From: Pyropia yezoensis | Lineage: Eukaryota; Rhodophyta; Bangiophyceae; Bangiales; Bangiaceae | NCBI GenBank assembly: GCA_009829735.1 | Contig: CM020618.1 | Span: forward strand, 23,173,346 to 23,237,345 | Direction: 5' to 3' | DNA: 64,000 nt | Part shown: one piece after another, positions 23,729 through 33,753 of the stretch | How positions within the stretch are numbered: position 1 is the stretch's first letter | How the letters are laid out: every line of letters starts with the position of its first letter | Position numbers and translations under genes: made by a program | The notes under the pieces: model-generated | What the model was told of the DNA's origin: nothing | The model's database searches: none | The model's input: the letters and a program-made list of their open reading frames with translations, nothing else

Positions 23729-24404
23729 GGGGGCCAGGGGAGGAGGCGGGGAAACTGGAGGGGGGGATTAGGAAGGGGCCTGAGCAGCAAGAGCGGCAGC
23801 AGCCGCTCTGCGGCGCTTGTTCCTTTCCATCCTGCGGGGCGTATGTGGTGATGTGGGCAGACAGGAGCGAGGAGACTATACAGAAAGAGAGCCAGCTTTA
23901 TATGGAACGGGGGAGGGACGGAGATGGGAGGAGGGGGGGGGGGATGGGGAGACGGGAGCGGGAGGGAACGAGTCGGCGAGGAGCTTGGGGGCAGTATAAC
24001 CAGGGCGGGGGAGGGAAGGGGAGGGTGTGAGGCGGTTGCAGTGGAGAGTTGGGTGGGACCGGCATGGGATGCGACAGCGAGGGGGGCAGGGGGGGCTTGC
24101 CGTAGGTGCTGGAGGCGCGCACGCGGGTAGGGCGTCTCCTCAGACCGCCGGACTGCGCTCTGAGACGGTCCGTTACAGTCTGATGGCGGGAATGAAAGAC
24201 GCGCACAAAGGCTCGCCTACCCACGTGCCTTGCCCAAACTGGGCAGCAGTTCAGGTCAACTGAATGTAAACCGCCACTGCTGAGTTCATCTCTGCTGTCA
24301 ATGAGAGTAGGCGAGGTCGGGAAGTAAGAGTAAACAGAGAGAGAAAGAGAGGATCACTTGATCCTAAAAGGATCAAATGAGACTGTCAGTAGAACAGACA
24401 GTAG

Positions 24405-24721
24405 GCCAGATCCAGGGGTGTGTCAACTGATGTCTATCAGTGCGGCGCGCCAGCGTGCGGCGATGCTCCTTGCCACGCGTTTGCCGCTCAAAATGTTCCA
24501 CCGACTCAAATTTGCGACCGCAGGGTTCGCAACGGGGAAGGGTTTCCGGGAATCTAATTACGTAACGGTGGCGACAGGATCCGCGGTGGTCACGCAGCAC
24601 AGTGAGGCTGTTGCACCGCTCATTGCACGGTTTGCAGAGGAATTTTCCTTGCGCTTCACGGCGGCTCTTGGCCATTTGGAGTTGCCCACGTTGCTTAACC
24701 GCGCGCGCGGTGGTTGGCTTG
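24405..24721 (-). pseudogene. zinc-finger part of the leader ORF, element D
   Basis: Minus-strand sequence matching the C-terminal 100 codons of the ORF upstream of gag in element C. It keeps the first C-X2-C-X12-H-X5-H finger (CKPCNERCNSLTVLRDH...H). The second has Gln in place of the first His (FERQTRGKEH). The N-terminal half is displaced to 32184-32722 by insertion of element C. Confidence 0.8.
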
Positions 24722-24726
24722 ATGTG
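24722..24726. repeat. target site duplication ATGTG (left), element C
   Basis: ATGTG immediately before the 5' LTR, repeated at 32179-32183 immediately after the 3' LTR. Removing C and one copy restores the D sequence collinear with C itself. Confidence 0.92.
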
Positions 24727-25573
24727 TGTAAGGATTTCCCCCCTAATCCCATGCCTAATACTTAAGGGATAATATCTGGGACCTCTCCTTATGGATCCTG
24801 CCGAATCAACTCCTGGCAACATGGATCAACTCCTTGTATTGTGGGGCATGACGCGGTGTACCTTCCAGACGCAAGATGAGTCAGCCGCTGTCTCACGGTG
24901 TCTGCCGGCCGCACGACAGCAGCCATCGACAGCCCATCATGGCCTGTCGAAAGGCGCTACCGTCAGCACCCATGGCGAGCCACATCTGCCACAGCTGGCA
25001 AGTCCGTTAAAATGTCCTCGCTGCAGCATTGCAGCGATGTGACTGGCTAGCCGGCTGGCCGACTCGGCCGACTCGATCGAATCGTGCTTACACGCCTCTC
25101 GGACCTTCGGGCCGACTGGCGTCTGGAGCCGGCTGAGGCGGCGCCCTAGGCGCCGCACGCCGGACCCCTTCGTTTGGGGCAAACTGGGGCTGCACTCCTT
25201 TAGTGCGCACGCCCGCCCATGCTTTGTTCTGAGAGCCATGCTTTGTTTTTGGGCCGTTTTGTGCCTACCGGTGAAGCGACGGGGAAACGCATGCTTTGGG
25301 GCACCTCGGGTGCCACGACGCGAGTATATAGTGCGTGAGTGTCGGCGCCACCGGGGGAGACCGGAAGGGCAACCACAGACACAGACCAAAGACGACCTGA
25401 ACCCTTTGAACCCTCTCGATCACCACCGACGTCGCGCCGTCCTCTTCCCCAGACCCACCACCGTCACCACCTCCATACTCTTCCCCGCACCCTGTCGCTC
25501 TATTGGCTGGCACGGGTCGCTGACACCATCACGAGTACGTTGAGGGCTGCCCAAGTGTGGGTGGTTCCTCACA
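24727..25573 (+). repeat. 5' LTR of element C (847 bp)
   Basis: Starts TGTAAGG and ends CTCACA. TATATA at 25325-25330 is a likely TATA box, preceded by three copies of CATGCTTTG (25218, 25237, 25290), which are candidate promoter elements. Nearly identical to 31331-32178. Confidence 0.93.
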
Positions 25574-25575
25574 TG

Positions 25576-25591
25576 TGGTAGCTTCAGATAG
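25576..25591 (+). other. putative primer binding site, element C
   Basis: TGGTAGCTTCAGATAG begins two bases after the 5' LTR, the expected place for a tRNA primer site starting TGG. I could not assign the tRNA. Confidence 0.55.
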
Positions 25592-25711
25592 TTTGGCTTT
25601 TCTACCTGGCGGTGACTTGCGATTCCGTTTTTGATTTGGCTCTCCCTGCGATTGTGCCGTCGTGTTGCCCCCTACGTTCGGCTTGCCACGTGCATTGTAA
25701 TACGAACGTAG

Positions 25712-26590
25712 CGGGTTCCACGAATCACACCAAACGAACAATTTCCTGACACAACCCTTGTGGTTTTTTTCACGGAATATTTCTTTTGGTCAACCGATTG
25801 TTGGATCCCAGTGAGATCCACATCAGATTCGGAATACTCTTCCTCAGCACTGGCGGCCGGCCCGACATTCTCGGCGGCCTCGGCGCGCGATACCGGGTCC
25901 ACGTCCCGTGGCACCCCCCCGGTACGCACACCCTCGACGATCCGCGCACCCCCGACGGTCCGCGCACCCCCGACGACCCGTGGCGCCTTCACGGCCCACG
26001 GTCCGTCGGCACGCGGCCCCCCGTCGGCACGCGGCCCCCCGTCGGCACGCGGCTCCCCGCAGGCACACGCCCGCCCGAGGGCACACAACCCCCCGGCGGG
26101 CGCCCACTCGATTCCTACCCCGGCGGTCCCAGTCCGCCTCGCCTCGGCGGGCCGGGCCGCACCCAAGCCCCCCCTCTCGGGCAAGGGCAAGGGCCCTGCC
26201 ACCAAGGACACGGCAGCCCGCGTCAACCGTCGCCTGTTACTGCCCCCCCAAGAATCGGGGCGCCGTTACACCGCCCCGCCGCCACCGGTGATTGGTCACA
26301 TCAAGCCAACCACGGCGCGCGCGGTTGAGCAGCGTGAGCGACGCCGAATTGCCAAATGCCACCGTGGGGCGCAACGGAAATTCCTTTGCAATCCGTGCGG
26401 TTTGCGGTGCAACAGCCTCACTGTGCTGCGTGATCACCGCGGATCCCGTCGCCACCGATACGTAATTAACCGCCCGGACACGTTTCCCCGTTGCGAACCC
26501 TGCGGTCGCGAATTTGAGTCGGTGGAACATTTCGAGCGGCACACACGCGGCAAGGATCATCACCGCACGCTGGCGCGCCGCACCGATTGA
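25712..26590 (+). CDS. leader ORF of element C with two C2H2-type zinc fingers, no ATG
   Basis: Open from 25712 (after TAG at 25709-25711) to TGA at 26590, about 292 codons. No ATG is present in frame; the first plausible alternative is GTG at 25760. The middle is Pro/Ala/Arg-rich with short repeats (RAPPT, SARGPP). Residues near the C-terminus form two tandem fingers, both C-X2-C-X12-H-X5-H: CNPCGLRCNSLTVLRDH and CEPCGREFESVEHFERH, a spacing typical of U1/JAZ-type zinc fingers that bind RNA or double-stranded RNA in other proteins. Element D keeps the same protein with mostly conservative changes, which argues that it is translated. It precedes gag by 346 bp. Translation would need splicing or a non-AUG start. 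A captured host gene is possible. Confidence 0.65.
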   Translation, partial: RVPRITPNEQFPDTTLVVFFTEYFFWSTDCWIPVRSTSDSEYSSSALAAGPTFSAASARDTGSTSRGTPPVRTPSTIRAPPTVRAPPTTRGAFTAHGPSARGPPSARGPPSARGSPQAHARPRAHNPPAGAHSIPTPAVPVRLASAGRAAPKPPLSGKGKGPATKDTAARVNRRLLLPPQESGRRYTAPPPPVIGHIKPTTARAVEQRERRRIAKCHRGAQRKFLCNPCGLRCNSLTVLRDHRGSRRHRYVINRPDTFPRCEPCGREFESVEHFERHTRGKDHHRTLARRTD

Positions 26591-26936
26591 CACCTGTTGA
26601 CACGCCCCTGGATCTGGCCTAGGAGCCCGATTTTCCCCCATTGATCCCCCCGCTTGGAAATCCGACACGACCCGACTCGGGCCTGTGCACGGACGCTTCT
26701 GAATAATCCGTTTGTGTGATTTCAACCGAATTTCTTGTGCTTCTCGAAGTAGTGCTGTACATCATTTGGAACGTTGCAGCAACTAGCGCAGCACTTATCC
26801 AAATCGGGTAGACCACTACTGCTGCAGACAAACTTCTATCCCACATCTCCGAGATCTTCCTTGGGGTCCTCCCCCAGCAAGTCTTGTGAAATCTGGGTTC
26901 TAAGTTTGTTTGCCTCGGACTTGAACCCAAGACACC
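26591..26936. other. leader between zinc-finger ORF and gag, element C
   Basis: No ORF. Present, inverted, in D (about 19755-20071). It could hold packaging or splice signals; nothing specific is recognised. Confidence 0.5.
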
Positions 26937-27806
26937 ATGGAAGCACCAATCCCAGGGGGTGTCAACCCGCCCAATCCGGGCTCGGGCTCGAACGCACCGA
27001 CCATGGAAGCCTGGACCCAGCTTACCGCGTTTGTCGCGCAAATGAGCGAACAACTTGAGGCTCATAAGATGGAATTAGCGGATGCGAAGCAGCAACTGTC
27101 CGAAGCCAAGGCCAGGGCCACTACTAGTGGCATGAAATCCGCGAGGCCAAACAAACCCGTGGCTTTCTCCGGTAAACCTGGGACGGTTGAAGCGTGGTGC
27201 TCGCATCTGCATTTCTATGTGCGACTGAGTGACCCCGACGATGCGTGCAGTATTGCTTGCACCTTCCTCGACGGCGAAGCGTTCGACTGGTGGAAGGTCT
27301 ACAGTCAGACTACAGCTGTCCCGAACTGGGAATCCTTCCGTTTTGCTCTAACTCGCCGCTTCAGTCCACCGAACAAGACACAAGCGGCACGAGACAAGCT
27401 GCACTCGTGGCGCCAAATCAAAGACGTCGGAACGTTCAACAGGACGTTTCTGAGCGTCCTCTTGGACATCCCTGACATCACGGAAGCCGAGAAGATTGAC
27501 CGCTACACCCGAGGCTTGCAGCGGGACATCTGGCAGGCTCTTTGTCTCAAGACCTACTCGGATCTTGAATCTGTCATGACTGGCGCTCTGCGCGTGGAGG
27601 CTGCCAAGGCTGGTGCCTCGACACACCTCGGCGGCACATCTGCGCAGCCATCCACGACGGGTGTCATTCCCATGGAAATCTCCAGCATCAAAGTCGAGAA
27701 ACTCACGCCTGAAGAGCGTCAGCGCTGCATGCGTGAAGGCCTCTGCCTCCGCTGCCGTGAGAAAGGACATATGGCCAAGGACTGCCCAAAAAGCCAGCGG
27801 AACTGA
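26937..27806 (+). CDS. gag: gag polyprotein, element C
   Basis: 289 codons from ATG in a good context (ACCATGG). A predicted helical segment (EQLEAHKMELADAKQQLSEA) is followed by a gypsy capsid-like region (FSGKPGTVEAWCSHL ... FDWWKVY ... FRFALTRRFSPP). One zinc knuckle C-X2-C-X4-H-X4-C (CLRCREKGHMAKDC, nt 27742-27783) lies 7 codons before the TGA. The frame is undamaged. Pol overlaps in the -1 frame from 27761, with a slippery heptamer at 27785, so a Gag-Pol fusion by frameshifting is likely. Confidence 0.93.
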   Translation: MEAPIPGGVNPPNPGSGSNAPTMEAWTQLTAFVAQMSEQLEAHKMELADAKQQLSEAKARATTSGMKSARPNKPVAFSGKPGTVEAWCSHLHFYVRLSDPDDACSIACTFLDGEAFDWWKVYSQTTAVPNWESFRFALTRRFSPPNKTQAARDKLHSWRQIKDVGTFNRTFLSVLLDIPDITEAEKIDRYTRGLQRDIWQALCLKTYSDLESVMTGALRVEAAKAGASTHLGGTSAQPSTTGVIPMEISSIKVEKLTPEERQRCMREGLCLRCREKGHMAKDCPKSQRN

Positions 27807-30800
27807 AGCAGCAACCCTCATCAAAACCGGTGCCAGACGCTTCTTCGGTTCCTGAAAACATGTCGTCACCATTTGAAGGCCCGCGTCTCGGGCTTCTGCT
27901 TTCTACTGCCTCGATCAATGGACATCTTGTTAAGGTGCTGTTTGACGACGGATCTCCCATTAACGTCGTATCAAGGCGCCTCGTGAATACCCTGAATGTG
28001 ACCACGAAAGAAACGGACTTCGCGGCTAACATGCCCGATGGTCGCTCCCACGTCCTCGCAGAGACCATTGAACCCTTAGAGATTCACATCGGCCCATACC
28101 AAGAACGTCTTCGGTTTGCTGTATGCGACCTAAGCGCGTACGACATCATCCTCGGAAAGAAATGGCGTGACGACAAGGACGCCAAAATCAACAACAAGAA
28201 GAACAAGATCTCCTTCATGTTTAACCAAAAGAACATCTCCATCACTGCCTCCCTCAAGAAACCCCATGGCCTGATTAGTAGGCAACGCCTCGCCAAGGAC
28301 CTTATTCAAAAAGTTCCTGTCTTCGCCATTTACCTGCAATCCGAAGATCCTTCCAGCACCTTTGACATCAATGCGATCAAAATGGGAGAAGCTGAAGACA
28401 AGAATGACGTCCAAGAGATTCTCAACGAGTACGCCGACGTCTTCCCGGAAGAGCTTCCCGATGGACTTCCTCCTGAACGCAGTCACAAGTTTAGCGTCAA
28501 GCTTATGGAGGACGCTCAACCACGTCGCAGTGGCATTTATCGCCTATCTGAATGGGAACTCGATGAACTCAATACACAACTTGCAACCCTCATACGAAAG
28601 GGGTTCATCCAACCAAGTGCCTCACCGTGGGGCTCTTCTGTACTCTTTGCCGCAAAGAAGGACGGTGGCTGGCGAATGTGCATCGATTATCGAGCATTGA
28701 ACAAAGCCACTATCAAGAACGCATATCCCTTACCAAGAATTGACGACATCTTCGACCAACTGCGAAAGGCCAAGTACTTCACGAAGATCGACCTCCGATC
28801 AGGTTACCACGAGATCCGGCTTGACCCTGATACTATCCCACTGACGGCGTTCCGAACAAAACACGGGTTCTACGAATTTACCGTGCTACCCTTTGGGCTA
28901 ACAAATGCCCCCGCGGTCTTCATGAACCTAATGAATGACGTCTTCCGACCCTATCTCTACGAGTTTATCTGCGTCTACCTCGACGACATCCTGGTCTACA
29001 GTGAAGCTTACGAAGATCATCTAAAGCACCTAAGGCAAGCCCTGGACAAGCTGCGAGAGCATAAGCTCTACGCCAAACTCAGCAAATGCCAATTTGCGCG
29101 AACAACTGTGGACTATCTCGGCCATGTCATTTCCAACGAAGGCTTCTCTATGGAGGACTACAAGGTCCAAGCCATTCGATCATGGGCAACGCCACAGAGC
29201 AAAAAAGATGTGCAATCTTTCCTCGGCATGGTCAACTTCTATCGTCGATTTATTAAAGGAATGGCATCCGTGGCTGCACCCCTCACAAGGCTTACTGGAA
29301 ACGTCGACTTCGAATGGAACTCTGACGCCCAGAAGGCTTTTGAGCAACTACAAACCCTGACGACAAGTGCACCAGTACTGAGGCCATTCGACAAGAGGTA
29401 CCCAATCTTCGTCTCCACAGATGCCAGTGGGTGTGCTGTTGGCGCTGTCCTTGAACAAGATGACGGAAAAGGACGACGCCCAGAGGTCTACTTTTCATTG
29501 ACGCTGAACACCCACGAACGGCGCTACAGTATCCGTGAGCGCGAACTGCTCGCAGTTGTACAAGCCATTCGACACTGGCGCTGCTACCTCCATGGAAGGT
29601 CGTTCGAGGTGCACACCGACCATGAGTCCCTAAGGTACTTGAAAACTCAAGAGAAGCTCAACGACCGCCAAGTCAAGTGGCTAGAGCTGTTGGAGCAATT
29701 GGATTTCAAGATCATCCCCATCAAGGGCACTTCCAACCCCGTAGCTGATGCTCTTTCAAGGCAACCACAAGGCGCCCCCGATAAGCACGCTCCCAATCAA
29801 GATCTCCTTAGTCGCGTGCTAACCAAGACCATCGAAAGCCTACCAAAGAAAACTGAAATCAACAACCTCATGACCATAAGCCAAAGTGATCAAGACCTTG
29901 CCACCCTAGACCAAGAGTACAACGCGGATCCCGAGTTTGCCGACCTAGTCAAAGACCCGGTATCTCCCTACCGGCTTCACATGAGGTTGTTGAAACGAGG
30001 TGACCGTACGTGCATCCCCGTTGGTACTCTACGCCAAAGACTACTCCATGACTACCACGACATCCCAAGCCAAGGACATATGGGAGCTAAGAAAACCACC
30101 AACGCTATTGCTTCTAAATACTACTGGAAGACAATGCGGAAGGACATCCAAAGATACGTACAATCATGTGATTTGTGCCAGCGGAACAAAGCTGGCACCC
30201 ATTCACCTCTGGGTCACCTCAAACCACTAGATCCACCGAACCAACGATGGGCAAGCGTCTCCATGGACTTTATCACCTCTCTTCCACTGACCCAAAGGGG
30301 CCACAATGGCATTTACGTCATTGTGGACAGACTGTCGAAGATGATTCCACTAGCACCAGTGAAGCCCGACTGTACTGCACCAGTCGTAGCGCAACTCTAC
30401 CATGATCACGTCTACCGTCATCACGGTCTACCATCCGACGTCGTCTGCGACCGAGGCCGTATCTTCTTCTCCAACTTCTGGCAGTCGCTCACCGAAATTC
30501 TCAAGGTCAAGATCAAGGCATCTTCAGCCTATCATCCCCAGACGGACGGACAAACCGAGATCATAAACAAGAAGATTGAAGAAATCCTGCGAAACTTCGT
30601 GAACCATCATCAGGGTGATTGGGACCTCTTCCTTGTTGCTGCAGAAGTAGTTTACAACCGGTCACCCAATGCGGTCACGACGTACTCCCCATTCTTCCTG
30701 AACTACGGCTTTGAACCAAGGACAGTACCTGTCGACATCGTCGAGAGCAAGGAATCGAAACTACCAGCAGTCTCAGATTGGCTAAGCAGTCTGCAAAAAG

Positions 30801-31320
30801 CTCAGGAGACTGCCATTACCGCTATCAAGAAGGCCAATGAGACGCGCTCGGCGTACGCTAACCGTTGACGCCGACCATATACGATCGCTGTTGACGACCT
30901 CGTGCTCCTGAGCACCAAGAACCACATGCCGGACGCCTTCCAGGGCGCTCGCAAGTTGATGCCCAAGTTCTCGGGACCATACCGAGTCACTGAAAACATC
31001 AATGATGTTACGTTCCGTCTGGATCTGCCTCAAGCAGTCCTTGATCGAAAGGTGCACAACGCCTTTCACGCCAGTCTACTCAAGCCGTACAACGCTGATC
31101 CGTATGGTCGACGTCCTCCCGCTCCAGCTCCGGTAGCATTTCCGGACGGATCGGTTGAGTACGAAGTGGACTCCATTATTCGGTCACGAAAACGCCGTGG
31201 ACGACTGCAGTACCTGGTCAAGTAAAAGGCTGCGATGTCAGTGAGAACACCTGGCTAACCACGCAAGACCTCGACAACGCACCTGAGGTTCTCGACGCCT
31301 TCCTTCGACGCACGTCCTAA
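27761..31320 (+). pseudogene. pol: pol polyprotein, element C, with one stop and one frameshift
   Basis: No ATG at the start of the open frame, which fits expression by frameshifting. Domains: protease (LFDDGSPINVVS near nt 27940, with DDG in place of the usual D[ST]G), RT (MCIDYRALN, VYLDDILVYS near nt 28970), RNase H (STDASGCAVGAVLEQ near nt 29415), integrase zinc domain (SQGHMG ... CDLCQRNK), DDE core (MDFITSLPL, VCDRGRIFFSNFW, HPQTDGQTEIINK) and a chromodomain (EYEVDSIIRSRKRRG). TGA at 30866-30868 interrupts an Arg-rich stretch (a CGA to TGA change would explain it). Near 31222-31227 the chromodomain shifts frame after YLVK, and the correct end runs to TAA at 31318-31320. Confidence 0.92.
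27785..27791 (+). promoter_or_regulatory. candidate -1 ribosomal frameshift heptamer CCCAAAA
   Basis: In the gag frame this reads C-CCA-AAA, exactly X-XXY-YYZ. After a -1 slip, reading continues in the pol frame (CCC AAA AAG). It lies within the 46-nt gag/pol overlap (27761-27806), just after the zinc knuckle. No downstream pseudoknot was checked. Confidence 0.55.
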
Positions 31321-31330
31321 GGGGGGGAGG
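31319..31330 (+). other. polypurine tract, element C
   Basis: AAGGGGGGGAGG immediately before the 3' LTR, overlapping the pol stop codon; the plus-strand priming site. Confidence 0.85.
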
Positions 31331-32178
31331 TGTAAGGATTTCCCCCCTAATCCCATGCCTAATACTTAAGGGATAATATCTGGGACCTCTCCTTACAGAT
31401 CCTGCCGAATCAACTCCTGGCAACATGGATCAACTCCTTGTATTGTGGGGCATGACGCGGTGTACCTTCCAGACGCAAGATGAGTCAGCCGCTGTCTCAC
31501 GGTGTCTGCCGGCCGCACGACAGCAGCCATCGACAGCCCATCATGGCCTGTCGAAAGGCGCTACCGTCAGCACCCATGATGAGCCACATCTGCCACAGCT
31601 GGCGATTTTCGTTCGAATGTCCTCGCTGCAGCATTGCAGCGATGTGACTGGCTAGCCGGCTGGCCGATTCGGCCGACTCGATCGAATCGTGCTTACACGA
31701 CTCTCGGACCTTCGGGCCGACTGGCGTCTGGAGCCGGCTGGGGCGGCGCCCTAGGCGCCGCACGCCGGACCCCTTCGTTTGGGGCAAACTGGGGCTGCAC
31801 TCCTTTAGTGCGCACGCCCGCCCATGCTTTGTTCTGAGAGCCATGCTTTGTTTTTGGGCCGTTTTGTGCCTACCGGTGGAGCGACGGGGAAACGCATGCT
31901 TTGGGGCACCTCGGGTGCCCCGACGCGAGTATATAGTGCGTGAGTGTCGGCGCCACCGGGGGAGACCGGAAGGGCAACCACAGACACAGACCAAAGACGA
32001 CCTGAACCCTTTGAACCCTCTCGATCACCACCGACGTCGCGCCGTCCTCTTCCCCAGACCCACCACCGTCACCACCTCCATCCTCTTCCCCGCACCCTGT
32101 CGCTCTATTGGCTGGCACGGGTCGCTGACACCATCACGAGTACGTTGAGGGCTGCCCAAGTGTGGGTGGTTCCTCACA
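31331..32178 (+). repeat. 3' LTR of element C (848 bp)
   Basis: TGTAAGG to CTCACA, about 98% like the 5' LTR; the largest difference is at about 31605-31618. Followed by the ATGTG duplication. Confidence 0.93.
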
Positions 32179-32183
32179 ATGTG

Positions 32184-32722
32184 ACCAATCACCGGCGGCG
32201 GCGGGGCGGTGTCACGGCGCCCCAGTTCTTGGGGGGGCAGTAACAGGCGACGGTTGACGCGGGCTGCCGTGTCCTTGGTGGCAGGGCATTGCCCTTGCCA
32301 GAGAGGGGGGGCTTGGGTGCGGCCCGGCGCACCGAGGGGAGGCGGACTGGGACCGCCGGGGTAGGGATGGCGCAGCGGGCGCCCCTCAGGGGGTTGTATG
32401 CCCTTGGGTGGGCGTGTGTCTGCGGGGGGCCGAGTGCCGACGGGGGGCCGCGTGCCGACGGACCGTGAACCGTGAAGGCGCCACGGGCCGTCGGGGGTGC
32501 GCAGACCGTCGGGGGTGCGCGGGCCGTCGGGGGTGCGCAGATCGTCGAGGGTGTGCGCACCAGGGGGGTGCCACGTGACCTGGACCCCGTATCGCGCGCG
32601 GAGGCCGCCGAGGATGTCGGGCCGGCCGCCAGTGCTGAGTAAGAGTTTATATAATCTGATGTGGATCTTACTGGGATCCAACGATCGGTTGACCAAAAGA
32701 AATATTCCGTGAAAAAAACCAC
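32184..32722 (-). pseudogene. N-terminal part of the leader ORF, element D
   Basis: Minus-strand frame from GTG at 32722 (VVFFTEYFFWSTDRWIPVRST). It matches the start of the element C leader ORF, again with no ATG, and contains the same Pro/Ala/Arg repeats. Downstream it shifts frame relative to C, and the rest lies at 24405-24721. Confidence 0.8.
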
Positions 32723-32903
32723 AAGGGTTGTGTCAGGAAATTGTTCGCTCGGTATGATTCGTGGATCCCGCTACGTCTGTATTACAATGCCCATGGCGAG
32801 CCGAACGCAGGGGGCAACACAAGTGCACAACCGCAGCGAGAGCACAATCAAAGTGGGAATCGCAAGGCACCGCCAGGAAGTCAATTTATCTGAAGCTACC
32901 ACA

Positions 32904-33752
32904 TGTGAGGAACCACCCACATTTGGGCAGCCCTCAACGTACTCGTGATGGTGTCAGCGACCCGCGCCAGCCAATAGGGGGACAGGGTCCGGGGAAGAGG
33001 ATGGAGGTGGTGACGGTGGTGGGTCCGGGGAGGAGGACGGCGCGACGTCGGTGGTGATCAAGGGGGGTTCAAAGGGTTCAGGTCGTCTTTGGTCTGTGTC
33101 TGTGGTTTTCCCTCCGGTCTCCCCCGGTGGCGCCGACACCCACGCATTATATACTCGCGTCGGGGCACCCGAGGTGCCCCAAAGCATGCGTTTCCCCGTC
33201 GTGCCGCCGGTAGGCACAAAACGGCCCAAACACAAAGCATGGCTCTCAGAACAAAGCATGGGCGGGCGTGCGCACTAAAAGAGTGTAGCCCCAGTTTGCC
33301 CCAAACGAAAATGTCCGGTGTGCGGCGGCTAGTGCGCCGCCCCAGCCGGCTCCAGACGCCAGTCGGCCCGAAGGTCCGAGAGTCGTGTAAGCACGATTCG
33401 ATCGAGTCGGCCGAATCGGCCAGCCGGCTAGCCAGTCACATCGCTGCAATGCTGCAGCGAGGACATTCGAACGAAAATCGCCAGCTGTGGCAGATGTGGC
33501 TCATCATGGGTGCTGACGGTGGCGCCTTTCGACAGGCCATGATGGGTTGTCGATGGCTGCTGTCGTGCGGCCAGCAGACACCGTGGGATAGCGGCTGACT
33601 CATCTTGAGTCTTGAAGGTACACCGCGCCATGCTCCACAATACAAGGAATTGGTCCATGCTACCAGGAGTTGGTTCGGCAGGATCTGTAAGGAGAGGTTC
33701 CGGGTATTATCCCTTAGGCATGAGGCAAGGGACAAGGGGGGAAGTACTTACA
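32904..33752 (-). repeat. 5' LTR of element D (849 bp, inverted)
   Basis: Reverse complement of the C-family LTR: TGTGAGG at 32904 through ...CTTACA at 33752. More diverged than the two C LTRs are from each other. It abuts the histone H3-like sequence with no spacer. Confidence 0.9.
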
Positions 33753-33753
33753 C

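Larger units (their letters stand above)
20075..24401. mobile_element. element F: piggyBac-like DNA transposon inserted in element D
   Basis: The D sequence is continuous with C up to CTCCTAG (20068-20074) and resumes at GCCAGATCC (24405), which defines the insertion. The left end TGTCTATGCTACTG and the reverse-complemented right end TGTCTGTTCTACTG match at 12 of 14 positions. TAG flanks both sides (20072-20074, 24402-24404), a possible 3-bp duplication. Sub-terminal copies of GATCAAATGA and its complement lie at both ends (20098-20137, 24353-24380). It carries a decayed minus-strand transposase. PiggyBac elements normally use TTAA targets, so these ends are atypical. Confidence 0.7.
24727..32178 (+). 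mobile_element. Ty3/gypsy element C, structurally complete, inserted into element D
   Basis: 5' LTR, primer site, leader ORF with zinc fingers, gag, pol in the -1 frame, polypurine tract and 3' LTR, flanked by ATGTG. The LTRs (847 and 848 bp) differ at roughly 15 positions by eye (about 2%), so it is not the youngest element here. Pol has one nonsense codon and one frameshift. It sits in the leader of another member of its own family, in opposite orientation. Confidence 0.93.
12812..33752 (-). mobile_element. Ty3/gypsy element D (C family, minus strand), 3'-truncated and split by three insertions
   Basis: Its own pieces, read right to left, are the 5' LTR and leader (33752-32184), leader ORF (24721-24405), leader plus gag (20074-18938) and pol (15404-12812). 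They are collinear with element C and interrupted by C (24727-32178), F (20075-24401) and E (15405-18937). At about 12812 the match to C ends inside the integrase C-terminus, just after DDLVLLSTK, so the chromodomain and 3' LTR are lost. About 570 bp (zinc knuckle and protease region) is also deleted between gag and pol. D was therefore inserted first, with the other three elements later. Confidence 0.85.
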
